Source: Linnemannia schmuckeri (lineage: Eukaryota > Mortierellomycota > Mortierellomycetes > Mortierellales > Mortierellaceae). From it: a stretch of 64,000 nt of DNA. The stretch covers positions 1,054,001 through 1,118,000 of the forward strand of contig JANATG010000006.1 of the NCBI GenBank assembly GCA_029449235.1. Direction: 5' to 3'. Below, piece by piece: positions 13,345 to 25,128 of this stretch. Below the pieces are notes generated by a model. The model saw nothing but the letters and a program-made list of their open reading frames with translations. It made no database searches and had not been told where the DNA came from. Numbering within the stretch: the first letter of the stretch is position 1; each line of letters opens with the position of its first letter. The position numbers and the translations under genes were made by a program.

Positions 13345-13868
13345 TTTCGTGATCTTGGGTTTGTTTGATGGGGTGTGAAATATGGAGTTGGAGAAGAAGA
13401 AAGGAGAAAGAAAGGAACAACGGACGATGAACGTTTATCACCCTCAAAAGCCAAAAGTCGGCCACTTTCATTCGAGATCGAGTAAAGCCGTAGCAGTCAC
13501 GCTGCTAAAAATGCGATGATGGTCGCCAGGGGAAAGGAGAAAAGAACGCAAAGGAAGGGAAGGTAAAGAAGGCGGGGTGCGAGATGTGAGCCGCCGCTGC
13601 CCTCTTCTTGCACGTCTGGACGTGTCTATAACAGCACCTGGTCACTTGCTATTATTATTTGGCTTCCTCGACTCTTCCTTCACTTTTTATTCTTTTCTTT
13701 ACTCCACACCACCACCTCCACCACCGCCACTCTTGCACTTTTACACTCTTAATATTCCATCTCCTTTTCCTATTTCCAATAACCTCATCACTCCATCCAC
13801 CTTACTTTAATCCTTCTCGCACCTTCCTTAAAACAACAACTTCAGCAACAGCAACTACACACACATAC
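13345..13868. promoter_or_regulatory. Divergent promoter region, peroxiredoxin / BAR-SH3
   Basis: The 524-bp spacer between two divergent start codons must hold both promoters. The right half is strongly pyrimidine-rich with CACC repeats, as expected for a fungal 5' leader. No defined element was identified. Confidence 0.55.
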
Positions 13869-16562
13869 ATGAGTTGGTAAGGCAACCAATTCAATTCGCT
13901 CTCCAGCACATCACAAAACACGCCACGATGTCGAAGCATCTGCCAAAGAATGGAAACACACCATTCAACGTTGGCAATACCAATAGCAACGTACGCCGTC
14001 TTTATATTCTTTCAACAGTAAAGAAGCTTACTCTTTAACCGTTTTCTTTTTCCTCTCTCTCGTTTCTTAGGAAGGGACTTACCAAGGCGGTCTCTCGTCT
14101 GCCCCACACCTTGGGCACAAAAACCGGAATTCGCGATGGTATGTTCTCCCACCTAGTCTCTTTTCGCTCTTTCGTTTTTCCACTTTCCCTATGCTCCCTT
14201 TACCCACCAGAATAACAACCAATTGGTCTTCCCTTCCTTCATACACTACACCCCTTCACAACCACACTGCCTTTTCTCTCTCCCACTCCTTACCTCCACT
14301 TGCCCAGAAACGCTCAGCCCTCACACTTTCCTGCACGCTTGGTCCTTTCTTATTGGCCCTGAATAGCTACAACCGATCATGAGTTCAAAGAGATGAATAA
14401 CAACTTCACTGCCTCCGAAAAGTCGACAACCCTGTTGCTTGCCGAGGTCTGCAAATACCGCGATAGTGTCACTGGTAAGCTAGTCTACAAAAGACTGCAA
14501 CGGCTCTTTGTTAACATGCGGAGACCTCGATTATTTTTGCGGATGCTAACTATTTAGAATCGCTGGCTGACCAATTCTTTTTCAACTTCGTCCACTCTCA
14601 TAGCCCTCCTGAATCATCAAGCCGAGTTTGGTATCATCCTTGCAGAGATCTACGACCCCTCCCTTGGCGTTCCCACCGGCGAAGTGACCCCTCGCCGTGT
14701 CCAGACTGCCCCCGAGTCTGTCCAGGCTGTCGATGACTTCCAGGCTGTTATGAGAGAAATTCGAGACCTTCTCCTTCCTGAAGTGGTACGAGTTCATTTC
14801 TTTTTTTCTTTTCTAGTACTTTCTTGTTGTCCCGGCAAAGGCGCCATTTTATTTTCTTTGTTGTTTTCTGCGCAAAAAAAAAAGTGGAACATCGATCCAA
14901 TTGATGTCAGCGTTCCTGGAACTCAAAAATGAGTCGGCCTTATCTAATTCTCCGCCTGGTCGGCTGTTGTTTTATTTCATTTGCCACTTTTCAACTTTAG
15001 GACAAATTGGAGGCGACGGTCGTTAGACCGCTGACGGAAATGCAGACACTCATGAAGATGATCCGCAAGACAATCACCAAACGCGATCATAAGCTGGTTG
15101 ATTATGACCGTTACAGGATCTCGTTGAAGAAGCTGCAGGACAAAAAAGATAGAAAGCTTAGTGACGAGAAGGAGATCTTTAAGGTACGAGTCTGGCGTAG
15201 CATCAGGAAAAGGTGGAAGTGTCCAACTCCATATCTGTGTCGACTGGGCGTCTTCGTCTTTTTGACCTTTGCGTTGATTTCTTTTCTACATCTAGTTGGA
15301 GTCTCTGTTGGAAGTGGCGACCGCTGATTACGAGGGATTGAACAACTTGCTGAAGGAGGAGCTGCCAGGATACTTTTGGTTGAGAACTCAGTTGATGGGA
15401 CCTATTTTCCACTCCTTCTTTTACCTGCAGCTTCGCATCTACAATATTCTTCTGGATCGCATTGACCCCTTGTCCAAGAGCGGTTACTATGACCTGACGA
15501 TGGATGTTCTCCAGGGATATGAAGCACGCAAGGACGACATCGCCCCTACTCTCGAGTCTGTCGAAATTATCACCAAGCGTGCTGTTGCAACTCGTAAGGA
15601 ATCTCTCTCCTCTTGTTAATTAATTGCTCTAAAACTAGAATGACAGCTTGCATGAAACTCCGGCCCTAACCAATGATGCGTGCTTTTTTTGTGGTATCAG
15701 CCTACCAAAGCAAGTATGGACGCCCTGGCCACGACACCAGTCCTAATGGAAGTGCTCCAGGGACACCCAGGCAATACGGATCATCAGCAGTTGGAGGAGC
15801 AGGAAATTACTCACCTCCAGCACCACCTGCCACTAAGCCTTGGCAAAGTGCCACAGCTACGCCCAAGCCGTGGCAGCAGCAGGCTGGCGGTTTGGCGGCC
15901 GCATCCGCCTCACCTCCAGTTGCACCCAAACCATGGCAGGCAGCGGGAACTGGAAACGGAGCATCGCCTCCCCCTGTCGCTGCAGCCAAGCCCTGGCAGA
16001 CTGCTGCCGCCCCAAAGCCTTGGCAAGCAGCACGGGCGAACCAGGAAGCATCACCACCACCAGCCTACTCTTCACCTCAGGCCATCCCCCCAGCTGCTGC
16101 GGCTCCAGCAGCAGCCCCAGCGGCTCGCGGTGGACCCAATGTTCATGTCCACCTCAGCCCGTTCAGCACAAGTATTGCTGGTGCCGTGGCCGCAACAGCA
16201 GCATCCGCAGCTTACCAACACGGAAAGACGACTCTTGCAAACAAGAAGCCTCCACCACCACCAGTTCCCAAGCGTTTGGGTGTCAAGATGGTGGTTGCAT
16301 TGTACGATTATGACGCTCAGCAGGATGGAGATTTGAGCTTTAGAAAGGACGACCGGATTGAGATTGTAGAGAGGACTGCAAGCACTGAAGATTGGTGGAC
16401 CGGAAAGTTGAATGGCAGGCAAGGAGTCTTCCCAGGTAAGCTTAGCGCATGTTTCAAAACTGTTTACATCTCAGCAATGGATGCTTCCTTTTAGGACGTT
16501 TTTCACATCGATTGTGCACTCTTCTCTTCGTTGTTGTAGGCAACTACGTCCAGGATATCTAG
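13869..16562 (+). CDS. Amphiphysin-type BAR and SH3 domain protein (Rvs167/Hob1-like)
   Basis: Eight exons: 13869-13876, 14071-14138, 14367-14474, 14604-14785, 15001-15183, 15296-15593, 15701-16435 and 16540-16562; 534 aa. The first exon is 8 nt; splicing to 14071 gives MSWKGLTKAVSRLPH, the usual N-terminal amphipathic helix of this family, which decides the start over the ATG at 13928. An N-BAR domain spans about residues 1-270. A Pro/Ala linker follows with five KPWQ copies and a poly-Pro stretch, then a C-terminal SH3 domain with the ALYDYDAQ motif and a conserved WW pair, ending GNYVQDI. The family binds and curves membranes during actin-linked endocytosis and works with a second BAR protein in yeast. 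AATAAA is at 16634. Confidence 0.93.
15834..16029 (+). repeat. KPWQ repeat region in the BAR-SH3 linker
   Basis: Five copies of KPWQ preceded by Thr, Pro or Ala, spaced irregularly through Ala/Pro-rich sequence in the seventh exon. Confidence 0.9.
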
Positions 16563-18629
16563 AGTGGTCAAGTACGAGGAGAGGCGACTCCTCGGAGAAC
16601 AAGCCTTGTTTAGAGACCGTCGTCGCTACTTCCAATAAATCAAACTGTATTGTTCCTATCACAAAAAATTTACAGCAAAACATGTTATTCTCAAGGTAGA
16701 GTCATTATGGAACAAGAAACATAAAAGACAAAAAACATAAAAGGCAAGAAACAAACAGCAGTATGCCAAGCCAACTTACATATTCTATCTTCTTCAGCTT
16801 TCGCTCTCGATAGAGTTGACAAAGAGACTGCTTGTGCCTCTCGGCGCAGTTTTGCGCAATGTGTTGTAGATAAAGGTTGATGCACGTAGCTGATCAACGT
16901 CTGGAGTAGTCGAGGTTTTCGTCGACTTCGGGCTTGATGAAGCTCGCAAGGTGGCCAACACCCTAAGAAGAAAACGAGAAAAAATGAGGTGAATGTGTGG
17001 AGGATGAGCACAGATAACGGGTGTGACATCCTCTCTCCAAAGCGAAGTCATAACAAAGTAGAAATAAAAGGAAGGACGAGTTTTACTTACAAGATGGTGC
17101 GACGACACAAGGGAGTAGTCCGCTCCGGAGAAGGCTCAAGCTCGTGCACTGTTTTCGTCCTCGATCAAACGGGAATCCTCTTCCAGGCCGCGGGTTGATC
17201 ATGGAGGTTGCTGTATTGAGTGGTCGTTGGAGAAGAGAGGACGGAAGTAAGCACAAGCACTACGGAAGAAGAACGAACAGAACATACGTCTATACAACTA
17301 AAAGACAGAGGATATAGCGCGGGGAAAAAATGTATTTGGATGAGTTATTACCTTGACAAAGTGTGGCGAGGAGAAGGTGAGGAAAGAGAAGAGAAGTGAA
17401 GAGAAAAGAAGAGAAAAGGAAAGAGAGATAAGCAGAAGACGCATTTACGGCGAAATATCAGTTTTGACTGATCACTGCTGTTGAGGCTGTCTGCTTATCG
17501 CCAAGTTTCGCGACAAAAGAACAAACGCGAAGAAGGTGATCGTAGCCCTCTCCAAAATGACTATGTGTGATTTCCGTATTTGGATAATGTTCAGGTATTT
17601 TCTTGAGGTTTGGTTTAGGGAGGTAGTAGTATTCATTCATAGTTGAGAGAGAAATTCACATGTTGAAGGGAGAAGGTATATGTTCGACCTTGGCAGGCCT
17701 TTGTTTCGTTCCTCTTCTGATCATCACCCCTCTGCGCAAGGTCTTTGTACAACTCGGCTCCAAAGCGATAACAACATCAACAGAGCAAGAAAATACATAG
17801 CACCGACATGGAGGTACACTCAGTCATTGCGGTGAGTTGCATTGCCTGCCGCCAATGCTTGTTGAGCGCGTTCATATGCTAACTAGCTCTTATTTTGTTC
17901 TTTTCTTATCAATAATCAAACAACCAACTTTTACCGCATAAACGTGGATGATATCTCAAATATGCATGCTCTGCTGCCAACCGTTTTTTTTCACAAAAGC
18001 AATCAGATATATTGACGGCAAGGACAATTCAGTTTCCATTAACGGCGTCAAAGAATGCAAGAACCCATTCTGCCTCGGACGGATTTGCTCCTATACGATC
18101 TGATCGAGAGATACCCAGGCCGCTCTCGCCATTTTGGTTTCGGAGGCATCTATCCTACTTTTCCCAACGGGCAAGGTCCTTGGCCCCTTTTCGCATAGTA
18201 CACGACCGTCGGAGGTGCAGCAGTCGGTCGCCATACAGGATCACGGGGCTCTGCTTTATGGAGTGTGATTCACAGCAAAAAACACATCATTCTTTGACGT
18301 TCCTTATTGTTGGTGCGCTTGATTTATTCCAGGAATAATAGCTTCTCGAATGGCTACTTTTATGTGAAATCGACAAAAAATTGGTGGCAACCTCTTCCCC
18401 CCTCATGAGTGAAAAACTCGTCACTGTAAATAAGGCCAAGCCACTTTTTTTTTTTTTTTTTTGAGCTTCGACCTGAACGCCCAAGTGCCATGCTAATTTG
18501 CCATTCGACCTTAAGCTTTCCTCACATCCCTTTCATCACACATCAGAGTACAATGTAAAAGCACACTCTAGCTGCTAGGCGCCAACCAATATACCACCAA
18601 GAATACCCATTGTATTCTCTATTAGCGTT
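16563..18629. other. Intergenic region before mrd1, no confident gene
   Basis: About 2 kb. The first part includes the 3' UTR of the BAR-SH3 gene. On the minus strand a two-exon model with a GTAAGT donor near 17090 and a TTCTTAG acceptor near 16963 can be drawn, but none of the three possible frames resembles a known family, so no CDS is called. On the plus strand, the ATG at 17808 followed by a GTGAGT donor cannot be joined in phase to mrd1. The right end must contain the mrd1 promoter and leader. Confidence 0.5.
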
Positions 18630-21600
18630 ATGTTAGTCAACTGGAATACCCTGACTAACTTTGTTCAACGACTTTCTTTACTTTCCGAACGTCTTCAGGT
18701 CGAGGTTAATTATTAAAAACCTTCCCAAGCATCTCACGGACGAGCGGTTCCGTGAACATTTTAGCTCTGTTGGAGAGGTCACCGATGCCAAGCTCATGAA
18801 AAGCTCGTACGTTGACAATCTTCACGAATAGAATTGCATTTTGGTGCGCTTTGTTTCGAACAAGAATTTGTCTCTAACATGTATGTTCTCAATCTTTGCT
18901 ATGTCACAACAGGTTTGGTAACTCTAGACGCTTTGGATTCATCGGATACAAAACTGACAAGGATGCCAAGGCTGCTTTGGCGCACTTCAACAACACCTTC
19001 ATTGATACGTCTAAGATCATTGTCGAGAAGGCCAAGGAGGTATGTACAAAATACTGCAGCTTATGCTGTGCCGTGGGGAAGCTCCTTTACTGGTCTCATT
19101 ACTGCCAGATACTAACTAAAATGCATATATCGATAACATTGATAGATTGGCGATGACTCGTTACCAAGAGCCTGGAGTCAACACACTATCGGCACATCAG
19201 CACATGCACGGAAAATGGGCATTGAGCGTCAAAAGCGAGAGGTTGCCGAGGCAGCATTGAAGACCAGACGTGAAAACGAGGCCGACGCAGAGATGAAGAG
19301 GAAGAAGGAGCATCTCGCCAAGCTGTACCAGGCTGAGAACGACCCCAAGCTGAGAGAGTATCTGGAGGTGATGCAGCCTAGAGCCACTACCAAGACCTGG
19401 GCGAACGACGATGCTGTTGAGTTGAACACAGAGAAGGTTGGACACGGTCGGGAGAACAACAGGACAAAGGCCAGGGCTCAAGTCGTGGCGCTCAAGAACA
19501 GGAAGCCTGGTGGAGAGGGAATGATGGTGACACAGACAAAGATTACATTCGAGGACTCGGACGACGAACTCTACGACAACTTGCCAATCGTGAAAGCAGA
19601 TGCCAAGGAGGAGGAGAGCGCTGATATTGAGATGTCCGAGGCTCCCAAGGAAGATAACCTTGTCAACGATTCGGGAGTTTCGGATCTGGACTGGCTCAAG
19701 TCTCGCATGGCTAAGTCCGCTGATGTCGCATCTGCCGCGGATGAAGAGGTATTACTCAGTTTTTTTAGTATTTTTTTTATCGACATGGCAATGCAACTTG
19801 CGAGAAACTCTTGGTTTCTAACATTTTTTGTTATTTTTCATCTACCCAAACGTAGGCTAAGTCAGGAGACGAGAAGGAGGGCGAAAAGTCAGATGCGGAG
19901 GCAACACCTGTACCTGCACCCAAGATTGCACAGGAACCACCAAACAGACCCGTCATTATCTCAGCTGAAGAGGAAGAGGAGACCACCAAGAACTTAATTG
20001 CCGATACTGGGCGCCTCTTTGTCCGAAACTTGCCATATACCTGCACAGAGGACGATCTCCGGAAGTTGTTCGAGAAGTTCGGCCCCCTGTCCGAAGTTCA
20101 CATGCCCATTTCCAAAGATACCAAGAAGCCCAAGGGTTACGCCTACGTTCTCTACCTCCTGCCAGAACATGCCATCAAGGCCTTTACAGCACTGGACAAA
20201 AAGTTCTTCATGGGTCGTCTGCTTCATATTCTCGCCTCCAAGGAGAAGCCACAGCCAAAGGAGGATGAGGACAACCCCCTCGGACCGGGTGGTCGTCCCC
20301 TGTCGATCAAGAAGCAGCGCGAGTTGAAGAAGAAGGGTCAGAGTGGAATGGACTTTAACTGGAACAGTCTTTACATGAACGTAAGTCTCATCATCATAGT
20401 CTGTGAATGCTAGTTTGGAGCTCAATTCTCGATGATATTAATGTTTCCTGTCATTTACTCGCTCAATTTTAGTCTGATGCTATTGCTGCATCTATCGCAG
20501 ACCGCCTCAACGTCTCCAAGGCCGATATTTTGAACCCTGATGCTGACAACATGGGAGTGCGACTTGCTGTGGCAGAAACCCAGATTATCATGGAAACAAA
20601 GAAGTTCTTGGAGGAGGAGGGCATCAATGTCGATTCCTTTGGAAAGAAGGAGCGTAGCGACACGGTCATCTTAGTCAAGAACATTCCCTTCAATACTACC
20701 GAGCAGGAACTTCAGGATCTGTTTGGCTCCCACGGAGATCTCGGACGTGTCTTGATGCCTCCAGCCAAGACGATCGCCATTGTCGAGTTTTTGCAACCCA
20801 GTGAAGCTAGATCAGCGTTTTCTCATTTGGCCTACCGTCGTTTCAAGGACACCATCCTTTACCTGGAGAAGGCACCCGTTGGAGTGTTCTCGACCAAGTA
20901 CGATCCCGAGATGAAGAACAAGAAGGCAGAGAAGAAGGCAGCGGATGAGGTTGAGGAGGCTCTTTCCAAGAAGATCACATCGACCCAGCTTATGGACGCC
21001 ACCGCCACAGCAGAGGGTTCTCAGGATGCTGACAACCTCGAGGGCGCAACCCTGTTCATCAAGAACATCAACTTCAAGACAACAGACGAAGGTCTCAGGA
21101 AGGCGTTTGCCAGTGTCGATGGTATCAAGTCGACTTTGATTCGCTACAAGCCCGACCCCAAGAACCCCGGCAAGACTTTGAGCATGGGTTTCGGTTTCGC
21201 CGAGTTTGTGTCGAAGGACAAGGCCATGACGGCCATGAAGGCTATGAATGGATTCATTCTGGACGGAAGCAAACTCGAGATCAAGTTCTCGGATCGCTCC
21301 GCTTCCAAGGGCGACAGTAAGAAGAACCGCATTGCACCCAAGGATCATGGCACTAAGCTTCTCATCCGCAACATTCCCTTCGAGGCCACCAAGAAAGATA
21401 TTCAGGGCTTGTTCAGGTACTGTTTTTGTTTACCGTGCGCAATTTTGGTGGCAAATATAAGCTTTTTTGCTATGTATTGACTTTGTTCTTTTTCTATTTC
21501 AACTATGTAGTTCTTTCGGTCAGCTCAAGTCTGTCCGTATTCCCAAGAAGATGTCGGGGGGTCACCGTGGTTTTGCTTTCTTGGACTTTATGACTAAGCA

Positions 21601-21811
21601 AGAGGCCAAGAACGTGTATGAGAACGTTTCAAGCACACATTTGTTGGGTCGCCATTTGGTTGTCGAGTGGGCCGAGGAGGACTCGAACCTGGATGTCTTG
21701 CGTGAGAAGACTGGTCGTCAGTTCCGAAAGGACGACGGTCATGGCAGCGGCAAGCGCAGGAAGATTGACCTGGACGGTGACGACGATGATATGATGATGG
21801 AGGATGACTAA
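18630..21811 (+). CDS. mrd1: Mrd1/RBM19-type multiple RRM protein, pre-rRNA processing
   Basis: Exons 18630-18631, 18699-18806, 18913-19039, 19146-19748, 19856-20380, 20473-21416 and 21511-21811; 869 aa. Mrd1 is an essential nucleolar component of the 90S/SSU processome that helps fold 18S pre-rRNA. Five RRMs are visible at roughly residues 2-76, 331-410, 517-590, 646-730 and 749-830, with RNP2-like cores SRLIIKNLP, RLFVRNLPY, VILVKNIPF, TLFIKNINF and KLLIRNIPF. A basic/acidic linker follows RRM1. The length is close to yeast Mrd1 (887 aa). The start is unusual: AT at 18630-18631 joins G at 18699 across a 67-nt intron with GTTAGT donor, TGACTAAC branch site and TTCAG acceptor, giving MSRLIIKNLP. 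Reading through the same ATG unspliced hits a stop. It is convergent with the first OPT gene. Confidence 0.93.
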
Positions 21812-22518
21812 GTTTTTCTGAAATAAGCAGAAATCACGTTTCTCCTCTCCTCACACCATTAGAAAACAATCTCACACATGTACTATTATTTTAGCATTCC
21901 ACTACACCCTTTTCTCGCTCGCATAAAAAACACGCATATTCACACACATTACGTATTTTTTCCTGCATTTGTTTTCAGGCACCGTGTTGGTTCCATATCT
22001 AATAGCGACTCCACCTTGATGTCATGATTTGGAATTGTAAACAGAACCGGCACCTTTTGTTCGCTCCCTTTTGACTCCCTAACCTTGTGTCCCCCTGCCC
22101 TGGTTGCTACAGTATGCCGAGAAACAAAAACGGTGTGCAAAACTGTTTGAAGGCTCGCAACTGAAGACTGATGACACATGCACTTTTTTATTCCGTTGGA
22201 TTAAACATCTACTATCAAGAGAGTGTGTTATCATGGTCATAGAGGGCTTGCAAGAGTCAACAGTCCAGTGCACGGATCATTTTTGATCGAAAGTTGTGAT
22301 CAGCACAGTACGTGTTTAATAATACGCCTCCTGTACTTGTACCTGAAATCGCCGAACTGAGGAGAAAAACGCGACAGTAACAAGCAACACCTGCTCCACC
22401 TCTCCTTCCCCTGTCTCTTCTTTCTCTCTTGAATGATGAAGAAACACGGTCTATATTGACAAAAATATGAGAAAGGCAAGGTGAAACCCTCTTGCTTAGT
22501 GCCACCCTTCTTTTATAT

Positions 22519-22563
<45 letters not shown>

Positions 22564-22669
22564 GATCATTGTTCTTTGCAGATAACGACAATAGGTATCA
22601 GGAACAAACGGAACAAACAGATATGCAATAAAGATAATGATTGTATTTACTAATTAAGAAACTATTAAT
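21812..22669. other. Convergent intergenic region mrd1 / OPT1
   Basis: Both neighbouring genes end here, so it should contain two 3' UTRs. No gene-like frame. It contains a 40-nt poly(A) tract near its right end. Confidence 0.6.
22523..22562. repeat. Poly(A) tract, about 40 nt
   Basis: The longest homopolymer in the window, read directly; it is 107 bases beyond the stop of the minus-strand OPT gene. Confidence 0.95.
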
Positions 22670-25128
22670 CTAGAGCTTGAGAAGAGAACCCTCCTCCCAC
22701 ATACTGGGGTCAGCAGCACCACAGCGGTTGACATCGATGTAAGGATAGTTGGAACCAAACTCCTCGGCCAAGGTCTCGTTGCCGGTTCTGTAATTGCCCC
22801 ACCAGCTGGGAATGTTGACGCTGATCTTGGGGTCGAGACCTCCTCCTAAGAAGAGGAAGATCAAGAGACCCGTAAAAGCTGCGCCGGTGTCCAAGGCAGC
22901 CGACAGAATGAAGACATACTTGGACCACCAGTTCTTGTGGAAGCGGCGGAGGTAGCCCTGGAAGACGAGAGCGCAGACCAAGGAGGAGACGACACCGACG
23001 GCGTAACCGTTGGGGAAGGCACCCATACCTCCGGCAATAATGGCGATGTTGACCTTGGACCAGCCGAACTGGGGAAACTTCTTGGAGAGAGCCCACTGGA
23101 TGGCGGGGGCGATGAAGCCGATCAAGAAACCGATATAGACGAACCAGTACTTGCCATCGAGAGCGAACATCTTGGCGGGACCGAGAGCACCGTAGATCAA
23201 GCCAGAGCCCCAGAAGATTTGGACGCGGTTACCGGTCCAGAGACCGTTGGGATCGGCAGTCTTGGGGTCACCCTTAAGATACTCGCGATGGGAGTTGATG
23301 ATGAGGATCATGGTCAGGTAGTTGAAGATAGAGCCGATGAGAGTTCCCCAGAGCTGACCGACAAACATGGAGCGTGGGGGGATCTTCATGTAGTGACCGA
23401 GCTTGAGATCCGAGAGGAGGAAGTTGCACTGGTACATGGCCATGTATCCGTAGCACTTGAAGGTCATGTTGGCGATGGGCTTTCCGGGGAGGATGTAACC
23501 GCAGATCAACTCTGTGATGACGTTAAGACCGGGACCGTAACCAGTAACGGCGTTCATCACACCGATTGGGAGAGTCAAGATCCAACCGACAAAAAGCGAA
23601 AGGAGAAGAGCCCACCAAGGAAGCTGAGTGTTGTAGAGCTCGCAGACAGCGCAGGCAAGACCGGCCATGACGACGTAGAAGATGGCGTACCAGTACTGGG
23701 GAACCTCGGGGTAAACCTTCATCATCTTGGTGTGGATATCCTCATCATCGGCACCAACAACGCGCTTCCAGCTAGCCCAGAGCTCAGCACCGTGGAAAAA
23801 GGCAACATGGGAGCAGCATCCGGCTAAGGCAATGAAGGACGTCATGAATCCAAGAGCGTAGAGAGGGGCCATGTTCGCCTCCTTGCCGGCGTTGTACTTT
23901 TCCCAGTCGACCGAGTAATCGTCCTTCAAGACACCGTTGATTTTGAAGATCTTTCCATCCTCGTAGTACAGCTTGGAAGACAGTGGGCGACCCATGGTCT
24001 TAGTACCCAAGATGTTGTTCATCCACATGATGGGGACGATGATCCAGTAGTTGAGGATCATACCACCGAGAGAGGAGAGCTGAGCAGAGAGAGGCAAGTA
24101 CATAGTAGCACCACCAATGGAAGACCAATCGAAGGAAAGCGACAAGATACCAGCGGAACCAGAGGTGGAGCCGAACAGGGCCCAGAAGTTCTTGTCAAAG
24201 GGCCTCAGCCAGCAGACCCAGTCAAAGTAGACCAGAATGGGAGCAATCCACTGGGGCAAGAGCTGGTAGATGAAGCAGCAGCCGGCAACAACCCAGAAGA
24301 ACTTCATGCGGGTCCAGCCGCGGACGAGACGGATGCGCTTGAAGTCATCGGTGTTATGCATAGTGTTGTAGAAGACGACCTGGACCAAGTTGGACCACCA
24401 GACCATCTCAGCGGGGTAGACGAGGTACTTGCGGAGCATACCGGCCATACCGTAACCAACGCACTGGGTGGTGATGATCATGACCAATGAACCAAAGGCG
24501 TTGATGCGGTAGTCGAGGAAAATGTCGGTGGCGGACAAGATATCGATGGCATAGGCGGCACCAGCGCCGGACGAGACAGCAATACCGATCATGGCATGCT
24601 CCTTGATGTTGAAGGGACCGGGGTTGAGGGACAGGGAGTAGCTGCCGATGGTGAGCTTGTTGCTTGGAAGAATGCGAGCCATGCCCTTTCCGAGAGAGTA
24701 GGTGACCAAGTTGACGAAGAAGATGGAGTAGTTTCCGGAGACGGTACGGAAGAAGTAGTACTGCTGAATAACAGCGCCCAAGGCAGTAAAGATGAAGGAA
24801 AGGAGCCAGAAGCGGAAGGTGATGACGGGAAGAGTGGGGTCATCGGTAATAGGGACGGCTGTGAAGGGAGAAGTGGGGAGAAGAAGAGAGAAGATTGCGT
24901 TAGCGTCTGCAATTATCAACTTGTTAAAGTTATTTGTTTTGCGATGGAAAATCCAGGGGAGGGTGTGGGTAGAAGAAAGAACTTACCAGCAGCAACGGCC
25001 TCGATGGGCGAGTTCTCCTGCTCCTCCTTGAGGTCGATGTCACCATCGGCCTGAAGGCCCTTCTCGTTGAGGTCAAAGTCGTTTTTTTCCAAAGGATAGT
25101 GAACATCCTTTTCGGTTTGGCTAGCCAT
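22670..25128 (-). CDS. OPT-family oligopeptide transporter, array copy 1
   Basis: Two exons, 25128-24987 and 24858-22670; 776 aa. OPT proteins are proton-coupled importers of tetra/pentapeptides, glutathione and in some members metal chelates, at the plasma membrane or endomembranes. Seen: a soluble N-terminus with SPIEAV, then PITDDPTLPVITFR matching the family signature, the NPG motif (SLNPGPFNIKEH), the KIPPR motif (HYMKIPPRSMF), and many hydrophobic segments through the length. The size is normal for fungal OPTs (700-900 aa). The intron splits the signature region at the same codon as in its three relatives. It is the most 5' on the map and the most distant from the others, being separated by 3.7 kb. 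Substrate is not predictable from sequence. Confidence 0.93.

Noticed and set aside
13928..13990. ATG at 13928 as the BAR-SH3 start
   Set aside because: Splicing from the GTACGC donor after it is out of phase with the BAR domain, whereas the 8-nt exon at 13869 gives the family N-terminus MSWKGLTKA.
16690..17215. Possible two-exon minus-strand small gene with GTAAGT donor and TTCTTAG acceptor
   Set aside because: Splice signals are plausible but none of the frames gives a recognisable protein and one is stopped just upstream; not enough to call.
17808..17835. ATG GAG GTA CAC exon with GTGAGT donor as the mrd1 start
   Set aside because: Its phase does not match the mrd1 second exon; the nearby AT|G junction at 18630 fits phase, branch site and family N-terminus.
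22937..23827. 296-codon plus-strand frame opposite OPT1
   Set aside because: It is antisense to conserved OPT coding sequence and its Asp/Glu/Gly/Val-rich composition is what the opposite strand of a membrane protein gives; no family resemblance.
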